Below, piece after piece: positions 1 through 7,238 of a DNA stretch of 37,636 nt (positions within the stretch are counted from its first letter, which is position 1; each line of letters begins with the position of its first letter). A model generated the notes under the pieces. The model did not search any database. It saw only the letters and a list, made by a program, of their open reading frames with translations, and was not told where the DNA came from. The position numbers and the translations under genes are program-made. Source of the stretch: an uncultured Collinsella sp. (GTDB taxonomy: Bacteria; Actinomycetota; Coriobacteriia; Coriobacteriales; Coriobacteriaceae); the NCBI GenBank assembly GCA_902496645.1, contig CABVBR010000003.1, positions 1 to 37,636 on the forward strand, written 5' to 3'.

Positions 1-1
1 G

Positions 2-1195
2 CGCGAGGCCGAGAAGCCGGCCCGCCGCCGTCGCGGCAAGTTGCTGGGCGAGTCCAAGGTTGAGGCCAAGCTTCCGGGCGGTGTGGTACAGCCCTCGCTG
101 CCGTTTGGCGAACCGGAGCCCGCGCCCGAGCCTGTTGACGAGCCAGAGACGCCGACTGCCGAGCAGGCTGCCCCTGCCGCCGCTGCGCCCGAGACCGTGC
201 CCGCCGCTACCGAAGCCGCACCAGAGCCCAGCGACCACCTGGCCGCCATGATGCGCCGCAGTGCCCGCCGTGAGGAAGCCTACGTGCCCACCTCGCAGCT
301 CCGCCGCTTTACCCTGCCCGATTCTGCGCCCATCATGCGCCGCGTCATGGGCTTTCTGTCCGACCAGGCCCGCACGCTCATCCATGCCGGCGTGTCGCGC
401 GACCGTATCTGCATCGATCCCGGCCCGGGCTTTGGCAAGACGGCCAACGAGGATGTCGTCATCCAGCGCGAGACCGCCAAGATGGCGTCGCTGGGCTATC
501 CGCTCATGTGCGCCGTGTCGCGCAAACGTTTTGTGGGAGCCGTTTCGGGCGTGACCGAAGCCGCCGCGCGCGATGCCGCCACGTTTGGCGTGTGCCTGGG
601 CGCCATCCAGGCCGGCGCCAACATCGTGCGTGTGCATGACGTTGCGGGCTTTGCGCAGTTCCTGAACGGTTACTGGGCCGTTGCCAAGCCGCAGCCGCGC
701 CGCGCGTTTGTGGCCGTGGGTTCCAACCTGGGGCATCGCTGCGACAACATCCGTGCTGCGCGCGACATGATTGCCGAGATCCCGCTTACCTGCGTGTCCA
801 ACTGCTCGCGCATCTACGAGAGCGAGCCGGCCTACGAGACGCGCCAGGACGCATTTGCCAACGCCGTCATAGAGATCAAGACCGAGCTGGCGCCGTTGGT
901 GCTGCTCGACGAGCTCATGAAGATCGAGGCCGAGCTGGGGCGCGACCGCTCCAAGAAGGCCAAGGTCAACGGCCCGCGCACCATCGACCTGGACCTGCTG
1001 TGGATGGACGGCGAGACCCACGGCGGCAAAAAGCTGCGCCTGCCGCATCCGCTCATTGGTGAGCGCGACTTTGTGCTGGTGCCGCTCGAGGACCTGATGC
1101 ACGACCCGGCGCGGTTCTTCCGCTACAACGGCGTCGAGGTCAAGGAGCCCGAGGACCGCGTGGGCCATATCGTGGGCGAATTGGGGCGTATGTAG
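2..1195 (+). CDS. folK: Dihydropteroate synthase-HPPK fusion, 5' end outside the window
   Basis: This is a bifunctional folate-biosynthesis protein. The reading frame is open from the first bases, so the start lies upstream. The first part is the C-terminal half of dihydropteroate synthase, shown by IDPGPGFGKT (near nt 413-442), SRKRFVG (near 518-538) and VRVHDV. HPPK (pterin pyrophosphokinase) begins near nt 700 with VAVGSNLGHR, then YESEPAY, GPRTIDLDLLW and LPHPLIGERDFVL, all hallmark FolK motifs. Together the domains make the pterin diphosphate and join it to p-aminobenzoate. Nucleotides about 14-300 encode a basic then Pro/Glu/Ala-rich, probably disordered stretch sitting inside the DHPS domain, which is odd. 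The next gene starts at the base after the stop, suggesting coupling. Family assignment is secure; the size of the missing N-terminus is unknown. Confidence 0.93.
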   Translation, partial: REAEKPARRRRGKLLGESKVEAKLPGGVVQPSLPFGEPEPAPEPVDEPETPTAEQAAPAAAAPETVPAATEAAPEPSDHLAAMMRRSARREEAYVPTSQLRRFTLPDSAPIMRRVMGFLSDQARTLIHAGVSRDRICIDPGPGFGKTANEDVVIQRETAKMASLGYPLMCAVSRKRFVGAVSGVTEAAARDAATFGVCLGAIQAGANIVRVHDVAGFAQFLNGYWAVAKPQPRRAFVAVGSNLGHRCDNIRAARDMIAEIPLTCVSNCSRIYESEPAYETRQDAFANAVIEIKTELAPLVLLDELMKIEAELGRDRSKKAKVNGPRTIDLDLLWMDGETHGGKKLRLPHPLIGERDFVLVPLEDLMHDPARFFRYNGVEVKEPEDRVGHIVGELGRM

Positions 1196-1897
1196 ATGAT
1201 TGAGATGAATGCTGTAGCCGCCGGTATCGAGCTTGACGCCGCGCGCGACGCAGGCCGCGAGGGTGCGTCCGCGGGCTGGTGCGCTTGGAGTGCGGGTGAG
1301 GCGTCGTTGACGTTTTCGCTGATCGTGCGCCCGGACGTGAGCATGCATGCCTTCCACGGCCTGCCGTTTGTGGCGGCGATGGGTATGATGGATGCGCTTG
1401 TGGGCACAGCGTCGACGCCGGGTCTGGGCCTTGCCGGCAAGGTGGGCATTGAGTGGCCGAGCAATATCGTGTACGGCGCGCCCGCGTTTGAGACGTCGTT
1501 CGCGCGCGTCGCCGTCAACGGCGGTGCCGGCGCCGCGGGCATGTTCGGTGCCGTAACGGTGGATATTGAGCGCGCGGCGCTGAGCGAGCTTGGCGTGGAT
1601 ATGGCCGACGAAGTGCTGGTCGAGGCATTGGCCGCCGCCGTGCTTGTCCGCGTGGATGCCTGGGCTGCCGTCGCGAACACCCCGCAGGGCGCTGCCGGCC
1701 CGCTGGCTCCCGTGCTGGGCGAGTATTTCGATATGGTGCCGCTGCTGGGTCGCCAAGTTGCAGCGGTGTCGCCCAACGGCCTGCCGCTTGCGGTCGGTGT
1801 GTTTGCGGGCCTGGACATCTGGGGCCGCGCGACCATCAAGACCGATGCCGGCGAGCAGGAGTTTCCGCCCGAGGCCGTACGGATTCGCGGTCTGTAG
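1196..1897 (+). CDS. Biotin-protein-ligase-like protein with degenerate active site
   Basis: This is a 233-residue protein whose ATG directly abuts the folate gene stop. I read it as a diverged BirA/LplA-fold protein. LTFSLIVRPDVS resembles the ligase segment following the GRGRRGR loop, VGIEWPSNIVYG resembles the KWPNDI motif, and the end (VFAGLDIWGRATIKTDAGEQEF) resembles the small C-terminal SH3-like domain of BirA. The glycine/arginine-rich adenylate loop is absent, and the lysine of KWPND is glutamate here. Classical biotin adenylation is therefore doubtful; it may bind a cofactor or be a non-catalytic relative. No N-terminal HTH is present. The family call rests on motif resemblance only. 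A hairpin terminator follows the stop by 35 bases. Confidence 0.6.
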   Translation: MIEMNAVAAGIELDAARDAGREGASAGWCAWSAGEASLTFSLIVRPDVSMHAFHGLPFVAAMGMMDALVGTASTPGLGLAGKVGIEWPSNIVYGAPAFETSFARVAVNGGAGAAGMFGAVTVDIERAALSELGVDMADEVLVEALAAAVLVRVDAWAAVANTPQGAAGPLAPVLGEYFDMVPLLGRQVAAVSPNGLPLAVGVFAGLDIWGRATIKTDAGEQEFPPEAVRIRGL

Positions 1898-1932
1898 CGC
1901 GAGGCACTCGCGTTCAAAGATAACGATGACGA

Positions 1933-1970
1933 CAGAAGCCCTCCTCGGCTTGCACCGGGGAGGGCTTCTG
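1933..1970 (+). terminator. Strong hairpin after the folate/BirA-like genes
   Basis: Perfect 12-bp inverted repeat, 1933-1944 (CAGAAGCCCTCC) against 1959-1970, with a 14-nt GC-rich loop. It lies 35 bases after the BirA-like gene stop. There is no U-run behind it, so it is a probable but weak intrinsic terminator or an mRNA-stabilising hairpin. Confidence 0.6.
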
Positions 1971-1993
1971 CGTGACTGCAGGGCGGCATCTCG

Positions 1994-2040
1994 ATCCTAT
2001 TCCTCAAAACTGAATAATATTCGTTTTTGAGGAATAGGAT
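1994..2040. repeat. Palindrome copy A of the CCTATTCCTCAAAA family
   Basis: 16-bp perfect arms, 1994-2009 (ATCCTATTCCTCAAAA) and 2025-2040. The interior also folds (GAAT-AAT-ATTC). It is the outermost of three copies around the DUF4143 ATPase gene and lies 109 bases before its ATG. Confidence 0.9.
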
Positions 2041-2082
2041 TAAGCCAGCTCGGCCTTTCGCGAGGTATATTCGTTACAGAGC

Positions 2083-2123
2083 CTATTCCTCAAAACTGAA
2101 AATTTTTCAGTTTTGAGGAATAG
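2083..2123. repeat. Palindrome copy B, directly upstream of the ATPase gene
   Basis: 20-bp perfect arms, 2083-2102 and 2104-2123, built on CTATTCCTCAAAA plus an inner CTGAAAA stem unlike that of copies A and C. It ends 25 bases before the ATPase ATG, so it lies in the 5' leader or promoter and could act as an operator or leader hairpin. Confidence 0.9.
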
Positions 2124-2148
2124 CGATAAAAGACCGCGAGGGGGCCCA

Positions 2149-3345
2149 ATGAAACTCATCAATAGAACGTCATATATGGACACGTTGACGAGCCTTATTG
2201 GCGTACCGGACATCAAGGTCATAACGGGCATTCGCCGTAGCGGTAAGTCAAAATTGCTCGAGGCCCTCCGCGATTACGTGGAGGCAAATCTGTCCAATTC
2301 GAATGTCATCCATATCAATTACAACCTCGACGAGTTCGAGGGCCTGCTCGAATATCATGCCCTGCTCGCCTATGTGAAAGAGCATCGAGTGTCCGACAAG
2401 CAAAACTTCCTGCTTATCGACGAGGTTCAGATGTGCGACGGCTTTGAACGCGCGATTAACAGCCTCCATGCATCCGAGCAGTACGACATCTTCACCACCG
2501 GATCGAACGCCTTTTTGCTGTCGAGCGATCTGTCGACGCTCTTTACGGGGCGCACGTTCGAGATCGAGGTTTTCCCATTCTCGTTTGAGGAGTATCGCTT
2601 CTATAGTGACGAGGGCGAGGTCGATCACGACTTCGATGAGTACGCGAGAACCGGCGGTATGTCCGGCTCTTACCCTTATCCACTGCAGGAGCAGCGCTAC
2701 CAATATCTTTCCAATGTCTTCAAAACGCTCATCGTGAGGGATATCGTGCAGCGGCATAACGTGAGAAACGAATCGGCACTGCTGCGCATTGCCGATTACA
2801 TGATGGACAACGTCTCCAACATAACGTCGGCACGCAGCATTACAGATGTTTTGAATGCGGATGGGCTAAAGATTACGAACAAGACGGTCGGCACGTACAT
2901 GGGGTACCTGTGCGATGCGTTTGCCTTCTATAAAGTTCGTCGGTACGACATTCGCGGCAAAAAATACCTTAAGAGCGGCGAGAAGTATTACCTGGCAGAC
3001 CACGCGTTCAAATACGCACTGCTTGGTACACGTGATATGGATTGGGGGCGCGTATACGAGAACATGGTGGCCATCGAGCTGCTGCGGCGCGGATACGAGG
3101 TATACGTCGGCGTGCTCTATAAAAAGGAAATAGACTTTGTAGCAATCAAACGGAGCGAGAAGCTCTATATCCAGGTGAGCGACGACATTAGCTCGGATAA
3201 GACGTTTGAACGCGAGATTTCGCCACTGCTGAGCATTGGCGATGCGTATCCCAAGATGATTCTTGCTCGCACGCATCACGAGGCCACGGATCGCGATGGG
3301 GTGCAGATCGTGGACCTGGCGAGGTGGTTGTGCGGCGAGGCTTAG
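2149..3345 (+). CDS. AAA ATPase with DUF4143 domain
   Basis: This is a 398-residue ATP-binding protein of the AAA_14/DUF4143 family, which is widespread and largely of unknown function. The N-terminal P-loop ATPase has Walker A GIRRSGKS (about residues 29-36), Walker B FLLIDEVQ (about 96-103) and a sensor-like TTGSNAFLLSS. The C-terminal DUF4143 half ends with a PD-(D/E)XK-like strand pair (EIDFVAIKR, LYIQVSDD), in which the usual E-x-K is replaced by QVS. I chose ATG 2149 because a GAGGGGG ribosome site precedes it; an in-frame TTG at 2113 would start inside palindrome B. Base composition is clearly more AT-rich than the flanking genes, consistent with acquisition. Palindromes B and C flank it within 25 and 5 bases. 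A broken relative lies near 21.3-22.2 kb. Confidence 0.9.
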   Translation: MKLINRTSYMDTLTSLIGVPDIKVITGIRRSGKSKLLEALRDYVEANLSNSNVIHINYNLDEFEGLLEYHALLAYVKEHRVSDKQNFLLIDEVQMCDGFERAINSLHASEQYDIFTTGSNAFLLSSDLSTLFTGRTFEIEVFPFSFEEYRFYSDEGEVDHDFDEYARTGGMSGSYPYPLQEQRYQYLSNVFKTLIVRDIVQRHNVRNESALLRIADYMMDNVSNITSARSITDVLNADGLKITNKTVGTYMGYLCDAFAFYKVRRYDIRGKKYLKSGEKYYLADHAFKYALLGTRDMDWGRVYENMVAIELLRRGYEVYVGVLYKKEIDFVAIKRSEKLYIQVSDDISSDKTFEREISPLLSIGDAYPKMILARTHHEATDRDGVQIVDLARWLCGEA

Positions 3346-3350
3346 CAAAA

Positions 3351-3399
3351 GGTCCTATTCCTCAAAATCGAAAAAATTTCGATTTTGAGGAATAGGACC
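3351..3399. repeat. Palindrome copy C, directly downstream of the ATPase gene
   Basis: 23-bp perfect arms, 3351-3373 and 3377-3399, with an AAA loop. It shares the CCTATTCCTCAAAA outer arm with copies A and B but has a different inner stem (TCGAAA/TTTCGA). It begins 5 bases after the ATPase stop. It may also act as a terminator between the ATPase gene and the convergent coaX. Confidence 0.9.
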
Positions 3400-3444
3400 G
3401 ATGCGTTGCCTAGTTCGCCGCTCGCGCTCGACTTAAACCCCGCC

Positions 3445-4218
3445 TTACCCCAGCTTCTGCATGCGGCGGTAGATTTCGCAGATGCCTTTGATGGTGAGCT
3501 GGCCGTCGACTATGTCGAAGGCATCAGTCGAATCGGCGACGATGCTGGCGAGGCCGCCCGTGGCGATAACGGTGGCGTCCTCGCGCCCCAGCTCGCGCTT
3601 CATGCGCGCGACCAGGCCCTCGGCCATGGCGGCGGCGCCCATCACGGCGCCGACCTTGATGCACTCCTCGGTATCGCGGCCGATGGCGTGCTCGGGCGCC
3701 TCGAGCGGAACGCTAGCGAGCTTGGCGGCTCGGGCGGCGAGCGCGTCCATCGAAATGCGGATGCCCGGCGCAATCGCTCCGCCAATGTAATAGCCGTCCT
3801 CGTCGATAACGTCGATATTGGTTGCGGTGCCAAAGTCCACCACGATCGCCGGAGCGCCGTAGAAGGTCTCGGCAGCGACGGCGTTGGCGATGCGGTCGGC
3901 ACCAACGGCCTGGGGACGCGCCGCCCGCAGCTTGGTCACGGCCGCCGTCTGCTGCCCAATGACGATGGCGTCTGCCGCGATGCGGTTGGCCACGGCGTGC
4001 CACTCGCGCGAGAGCTGCGGCACCACGCCGGCAAAGGCGATCGCGTCGACCGCGCCGAGCGAGAGGTCGTACATCTTAAAGAAGCCCATCAGGCGCACGT
4101 GGATCTCGTCGGCGGTATAGGAGCGGTCGGTGGGCATGCGCCACGACTGCACCAGCTCGTCTCCGTCAAACAGGCCCATGGCCGTCTGCGTGTTTCCCAT
4201 ATCGATAGCGAGCAGCAT
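3445..4218 (-). CDS. coaX: Type III pantothenate kinase
   Basis: This enzyme phosphorylates pantothenate, the first step of coenzyme A synthesis, in the cytoplasm. At 257 residues it has the normal family length. The N-terminal phosphate-binding motif DMGNT (residues 6-10) is present, followed by GADRIANAV and VDFGTATNIDVID, then GGAIAPGI, all characteristic of CoaX in the ASKHA fold. The ATG at 4218 is preceded on the minus strand by a GGAG ribosome site. It stands alone, converging on the ATPase cassette and divergent from the initiator tRNA. Type III enzymes are typically insensitive to feedback by CoA; that is family knowledge, not visible here. Confidence 0.95.
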   Translation of the reverse strand: MLLAIDMGNTQTAMGLFDGDELVQSWRMPTDRSYTADEIHVRLMGFFKMYDLSLGAVDAIAFAGVVPQLSREWHAVANRIAADAIVIGQQTAAVTKLRAARPQAVGADRIANAVAAETFYGAPAIVVDFGTATNIDVIDEDGYYIGGAIAPGIRISMDALAARAAKLASVPLEAPEHAIGRDTEECIKVGAVMGAAAMAEGLVARMKRELGREDATVIATGGLASIVADSTDAFDIVDGQLTIKGICEIYRRMQKLG

Positions 4219-4256
4219 GTCTACTCCAGGTGTCGGCGTAAAAGGACGCGCACCAT

Positions 4257-4279
4257 TGTATACGCGCCGCCGGCGGCGC
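4257..4279 (-). promoter_or_regulatory. Possible coaX promoter with a 16-bp palindrome
   Basis: On the minus strand a TATACA -10-like box (4257-4262) lies about 38 bases before the coaX ATG. Just upstream of it is a perfect 16-bp palindrome, GCGCCGCCGGCGGCGC (4264-4279), filling the spacer. No convincing -35 box is visible. The palindrome may be an operator or simply GC-rich sequence. Confidence 0.35.
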
Positions 4280-4355
4280 TCGGCTGCGATTCGTTCACGG
4301 TGATAGGGGCTGAGGAGTTCTAAATATGAAGGAATTATGCTCTACGAGATTTTCC

Positions 4356-4384
4356 TTGCCGCTTACCGAACTCCCGCGTAATAT
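4356..4384 (+). promoter_or_regulatory. Promoter of the initiator tRNA gene
   Basis: TTGCCG (-35, 4356-4361), a 17-nt spacer and TAATAT (-10, 4379-4384). Predicted transcription starts near 4391, about 25 bases before the mature tRNA. Spacing and position fit a housekeeping sigma promoter well. Confidence 0.7.
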
Positions 4385-4415
4385 TCTTTCTTGCGCACAT
4401 GAGGCGCCCAGACAT

Positions 4416-4492
4416 TGCGGGGTGGAGCAGTCTGGTAGCTCGCCGGGCTCATAACCCGGAGGTCGTAGGTTCAAATCCTGCCCCCGCGACCA
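4416..4492 (+). tRNA. Initiator tRNA-fMet (CAU)
   Basis: This is a 77-nt cloverleaf with encoded CCA. The anticodon CAT lies at 4450-4452. Initiator hallmarks are the three consecutive G:C pairs at the base of the anticodon stem (GGG...CCC around the CTCATAA loop) and an A11:U24 pair in the D stem. The acceptor stem has G:C-rich pairs 2-7 and only a U1:G72 wobble at the end, consistent with the weak 1:72 pair that formylation requires, although C1:A72 is more usual in bacteria. The T arm has GGTTCAAATCC. A promoter lies upstream and an intrinsic terminator directly downstream, so it is a monocistronic unit. Confidence 0.95.
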
Positions 4493-4501
4493 AGAACTTG
4501 C

Positions 4502-4531
4502 AGCTCGTCGGCCTGGCCGGCGAGCTTTTTT
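4502..4531 (+). terminator. Intrinsic terminator of tRNA-fMet
   Basis: AGCTCGTCGGCC (4502-4513) pairs with GGCCGGCGAGCT (4515-4526) with one G:U wobble, followed by a T-run at 4526-4531. It lies ten bases after the tRNA, a classic Rho-independent terminator. Confidence 0.9.
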
Positions 4532-4581
4532 GTTATTCCGGGACTGTTTTCTCAGTCCAATTTCCAGCCTCTCAAACATAA

Positions 4582-5046
4582 TCTCGATCTGCAACAGGTG
4601 GACCCGATTTGGGCGGCTAGGTGTTACAGATTGAGATCTTTCGGCAGGACGGTCTCCGTTTGTCTAAATCTGTAACACGAGGGACGGATTTTGCCGAGTT
4701 GTTGTTACAGATTGAGATTTTCTTGCAGGCGGGTCCCGTTTGTCTTGATTTGTAACATCTGGGGCCCATTTTGCCGAGTAACCGTTACAGATCTAGATCT
4801 TTCGGCAGGCTAGATTGGTTTGTCTCGATCTGTAACAGTAAAGGGGCAAAAGTGGGTCTAGATGTTACAGATCTAGATTGTTGAGGATGGGTCGAGAGGA
4901 ATGTCTCGATCTGTAACATCTAGGGTCGTTTTTGGCCTGTAGATGTTACAGATTGAGATTTTCCGCCGGGACGGTTTCGGTTTGTCTCGATCTGTAACAG
5001 TTGCTCGGCAAAATAGGGTCTTACTGTTACAGATCGAGACAAACCG
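4582..5046. repeat. Array of ~80-bp palindromic units (BIME-like)
   Basis: Five full hairpin units occupy about 4621-4678, 4703-4758, 4783-4838, 4857-4923 and 4941-5000. Left arms carry TGTTACAGATYKAGA and right arms TGTCTCGATCTGTAACA, with variable GC-rich centres. Left-arm spacing is 79-81 bases. A degenerate right arm (4582-4597) and an inverted half unit (5025-5046) bound the array. The linkers of about 24 bases share a core like GACCC..TTTTGCCGAG, which appears in forward orientation in most and inverted in the third and last. No coding sequence is visible. It fills most of the gap between the tRNA terminator and the flavoprotein gene. Confidence 0.88.
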
Positions 5047-5099
5047 GCAGCCGGCCCCGCCCCATCCACCTGCCGCTACCTGCTATCTGCCGATTTCCG

Positions 5100-5129
5100 T
5101 TGCGTCGCCGTGCTCCCATGTCATATCCT
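5100..5129 (+). promoter_or_regulatory. Possible promoter of the flavoprotein gene
   Basis: TTGCGT (5100-5105), an 18-nt spacer and TATCCT (5124-5129) lie about 50 bases before the chosen start. Each box matches the consensus at 4 of 6 positions. It is the best candidate in the gap after the repeat array. Confidence 0.35.
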
Positions 5130-5181
5130 CTAGACAACTACGCGGCATCATCGCCGCCGCGCCTACAAGAGAGGAATGTCC

Positions 5182-7212
5182 ATGACCGCACCTGCATCCA
5201 AGCTGCTCCAGCCCATTACGGTTGGCCCCCTTGAGCTCAAGAACCGCATTATGTTCCCGCCGCTGACTACCGGCTACGAGGAGCGCGACGGTTCCATCGG
5301 CGAGCGCAGCCTGGCTTTTTACGAGCGCCTGGCCCGCGGCGGCGTGAGCTACATCGTCATCGGCGACGTCGCTCCCGTTATGACCGCAAGCCCCACGCCC
5401 AAGCTGGCGACCGACGCTCAGATCCCCACGTTTAAGGCGCTGGCCGACACCGTCCACAAGCACGGCGCCAAGGTCGCGCTGCAGCTGTTCCACCCCGAGT
5501 ACGATGTGCCCGGCGTCGGCCGCATGGTCATGGGCTCCATGGCCGCCGCCAAGGCCGCGCAGGAGGCCAAGGCCGCCGGCGACGAGGAGACCTTCGCCGC
5601 CAAGATGGCCGAGTCCAACGAGATTCGCAAGCAGGCCTACGCCAAACTGCACCACGACATGCAGCACTTTGTGAACGAGGCCACCGTGGAGCAACTCACC
5701 CAGATCAAGGAGGCTATCGCCGCCTCGGCCGCCCGCGCACAGCAGGCCGGCATCGACGCCATCGAGGTTCACGGCGACCGTCTGGTGGGTTCGCTGTGCT
5801 CTGCCATCCTCAACCAGCGCACCGACGAGTACGGCGGCTCGTTCGAGAACCGCGTCCGCTACGCACTCGAGGTCGTCGCCGCCATTAAGGAGGCCGCGCC
5901 GGAGCTGATGGTGGAGTACAAGCTCCCCGTGATCATGGAGAACCCCGACGGCACGCCGCGCGGCAAGGGCGGCCTGCTGCCCGACGAGGCCTGCGAGTTT
6001 GCCAAGCTGCTCGAGGGTGCGGGCATCGATATGATCCAGGTTGCACAGGCCAACCACACCGGCAACATGGGCGACACCATTCCGCCCATCGGCGCCATGC
6101 CCTACAACTGGACGCTGCCCGTGGCCGAGCGCGTCAAGGCCCTGGTCTCCGTGCCGGTGGCAACCGTGGGCCGTGTCGTCTCGGTCGAGGCCGGCGAGAA
6201 GATTCTGGAAGACGGCGCGGCCGATATCATCGCCTATGGCCGCTCGCTCATGTGCGACCCCGACATTGCGCTGAAGGCCGCCACGGGTGAGCCCATCCGC
6301 GAGTGCCTCAACTGCAACAAGGGCTGCGTCGACGCGATTCAAAACCGCAAGTACATTTCGTGCGTGCTTAATGCCGAGAACGGCGACGAGGCGACCATCG
6401 CCATTAAGCCGGGCGAGGGCGACAAGAAGGTCGCCGTGGTGGGCGGCGGCATCGCCGGCCTGGAGGCCGCACGCGTGGCGGCCAAGCGCGGCTACGACGT
6501 GACTGTCTACGAGGCGAGCGATCATCTGGGCGGCCAGATTGTGCTGGCTGCTGCGCCTCCGCGCAAGGACGAGATTATGCGCTCCGTCGAGTACTACGAG
6601 AAGATTCTGCCTGGCCTGGGCGTGAAGGTTGAGCTCAACCATGCCGCTACCGCTGAGGACCTCAACGCCGCCGATGCCGCGATTGTGGCCGTGGGCGCGC
6701 ACGACGTGGTCATCCCCGTTCCGGGCGCCGATTCGGACAAGGTCGTCTCGAGCTGGGACGTCCTGGCCGGCAAGGTGGAGCTTAGCGGTCGCGTCGCTGT
6801 CATTGGCGGTGGCCTGGTGGGCACCGAGACTGCCGAGTACCTGCTGCAGCACGGCTGCGAGGTGGCGATCGTGGAGATGCTCGACAAGATTGCCGCGGGC
6901 GAGTCCGAGACCATTCTGCCGCTGATCATGAGCGACTTTGCCGAGCACAATGTGGAGCAGCACGTGAAGACCCGCCTGACCGCCATTACCGACGAGGGTG
7001 TGGAGGCTGTTCACACCGCCGAGGACGGCGCCGAGGAGCCGGTGAAGATCGCCTGCGATTACGTGGTGATGGCCGTGGGCTCCAAGGCCAACGCGCTTGA
7101 CCTGGACGGCGTGACGGTGCCCGTGACCTGCGTGGGCGACTGCTCGGGCGAGCGCACCGCCGACATCGCGAGCGCCATTCGCACGGCGTATCACGCGGCC
7201 AACGAGCTCTAA
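5182..7212 (+). CDS. NADH:flavin oxidoreductase, Old Yellow Enzyme/2,4-dienoyl-CoA reductase type
   Basis: This is a 676-residue, three-module cytoplasmic redox enzyme about the length of E. coli FadH. Residues 1-360 form an FMN-binding TIM barrel (PITVGPLELKNRIMFPPL at the start). Cysteines 375, 378, 382 and 394 (CxxCxxxC...C) bind a 4Fe-4S cluster. GGGIAGLEAAR (about 420-430) and GGGLVGTETAEYL (about 541-553) are the FAD and NAD(P)H folds. Electrons should pass from NAD(P)H via FAD and the cluster to FMN and then to an enoate-type substrate. The usual HGAHGYL active-site motif reads VHGDRLVGSL, and an Ala/Lys/Glu-rich insertion lies in the barrel near residues 115-170, so the substrate is unknown. 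ATG 5182 was preferred to ATG 5176 because AGAGAGGA ends six bases before it. It is a single-gene unit with its own terminator. Confidence 0.9.
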   Translation: MTAPASKLLQPITVGPLELKNRIMFPPLTTGYEERDGSIGERSLAFYERLARGGVSYIVIGDVAPVMTASPTPKLATDAQIPTFKALADTVHKHGAKVALQLFHPEYDVPGVGRMVMGSMAAAKAAQEAKAAGDEETFAAKMAESNEIRKQAYAKLHHDMQHFVNEATVEQLTQIKEAIAASAARAQQAGIDAIEVHGDRLVGSLCSAILNQRTDEYGGSFENRVRYALEVVAAIKEAAPELMVEYKLPVIMENPDGTPRGKGGLLPDEACEFAKLLEGAGIDMIQVAQANHTGNMGDTIPPIGAMPYNWTLPVAERVKALVSVPVATVGRVVSVEAGEKILEDGAADIIAYGRSLMCDPDIALKAATGEPIRECLNCNKGCVDAIQNRKYISCVLNAENGDEATIAIKPGEGDKKVAVVGGGIAGLEAARVAAKRGYDVTVYEASDHLGGQIVLAAAPPRKDEIMRSVEYYEKILPGLGVKVELNHAATAEDLNAADAAIVAVGAHDVVIPVPGADSDKVVSSWDVLAGKVELSGRVAVIGGGLVGTETAEYLLQHGCEVAIVEMLDKIAAGESETILPLIMSDFAEHNVEQHVKTRLTAITDEGVEAVHTAEDGAEEPVKIACDYVVMAVGSKANALDLDGVTVPVTCVGDCSGERTADIASAIRTAYHAANEL

Positions 7213-7238
7213 GCAAGAAAGCTATCGCGTATTGAGCG

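Noticed and set aside
3385..4323. 312-codon plus-strand frame opposite coaX
   Set aside because: The minus-strand CoaX has all family motifs; the plus frame is a His/Asp/Gly-rich shadow.
4295..4594. 99-codon minus-strand frame containing GQDLNLRPPGYEPG
   Set aside because: This peptide is the well-known artefact of translating the antisense of a tRNA gene.
4582..5046. Possible CRISPR array because of regular ~80-bp spacing
   Set aside because: The repeated parts are hairpin arms and the linkers between units are themselves similar to each other. There are no unique spacers of constant length and no cas genes nearby.
5083..7194. 703-codon minus-strand frame opposite the flavoprotein gene
   Set aside because: Its product is a His/Gly/Val-rich antisense translation of a GC-rich gene with clear motifs on the plus strand; no domain is recognisable.
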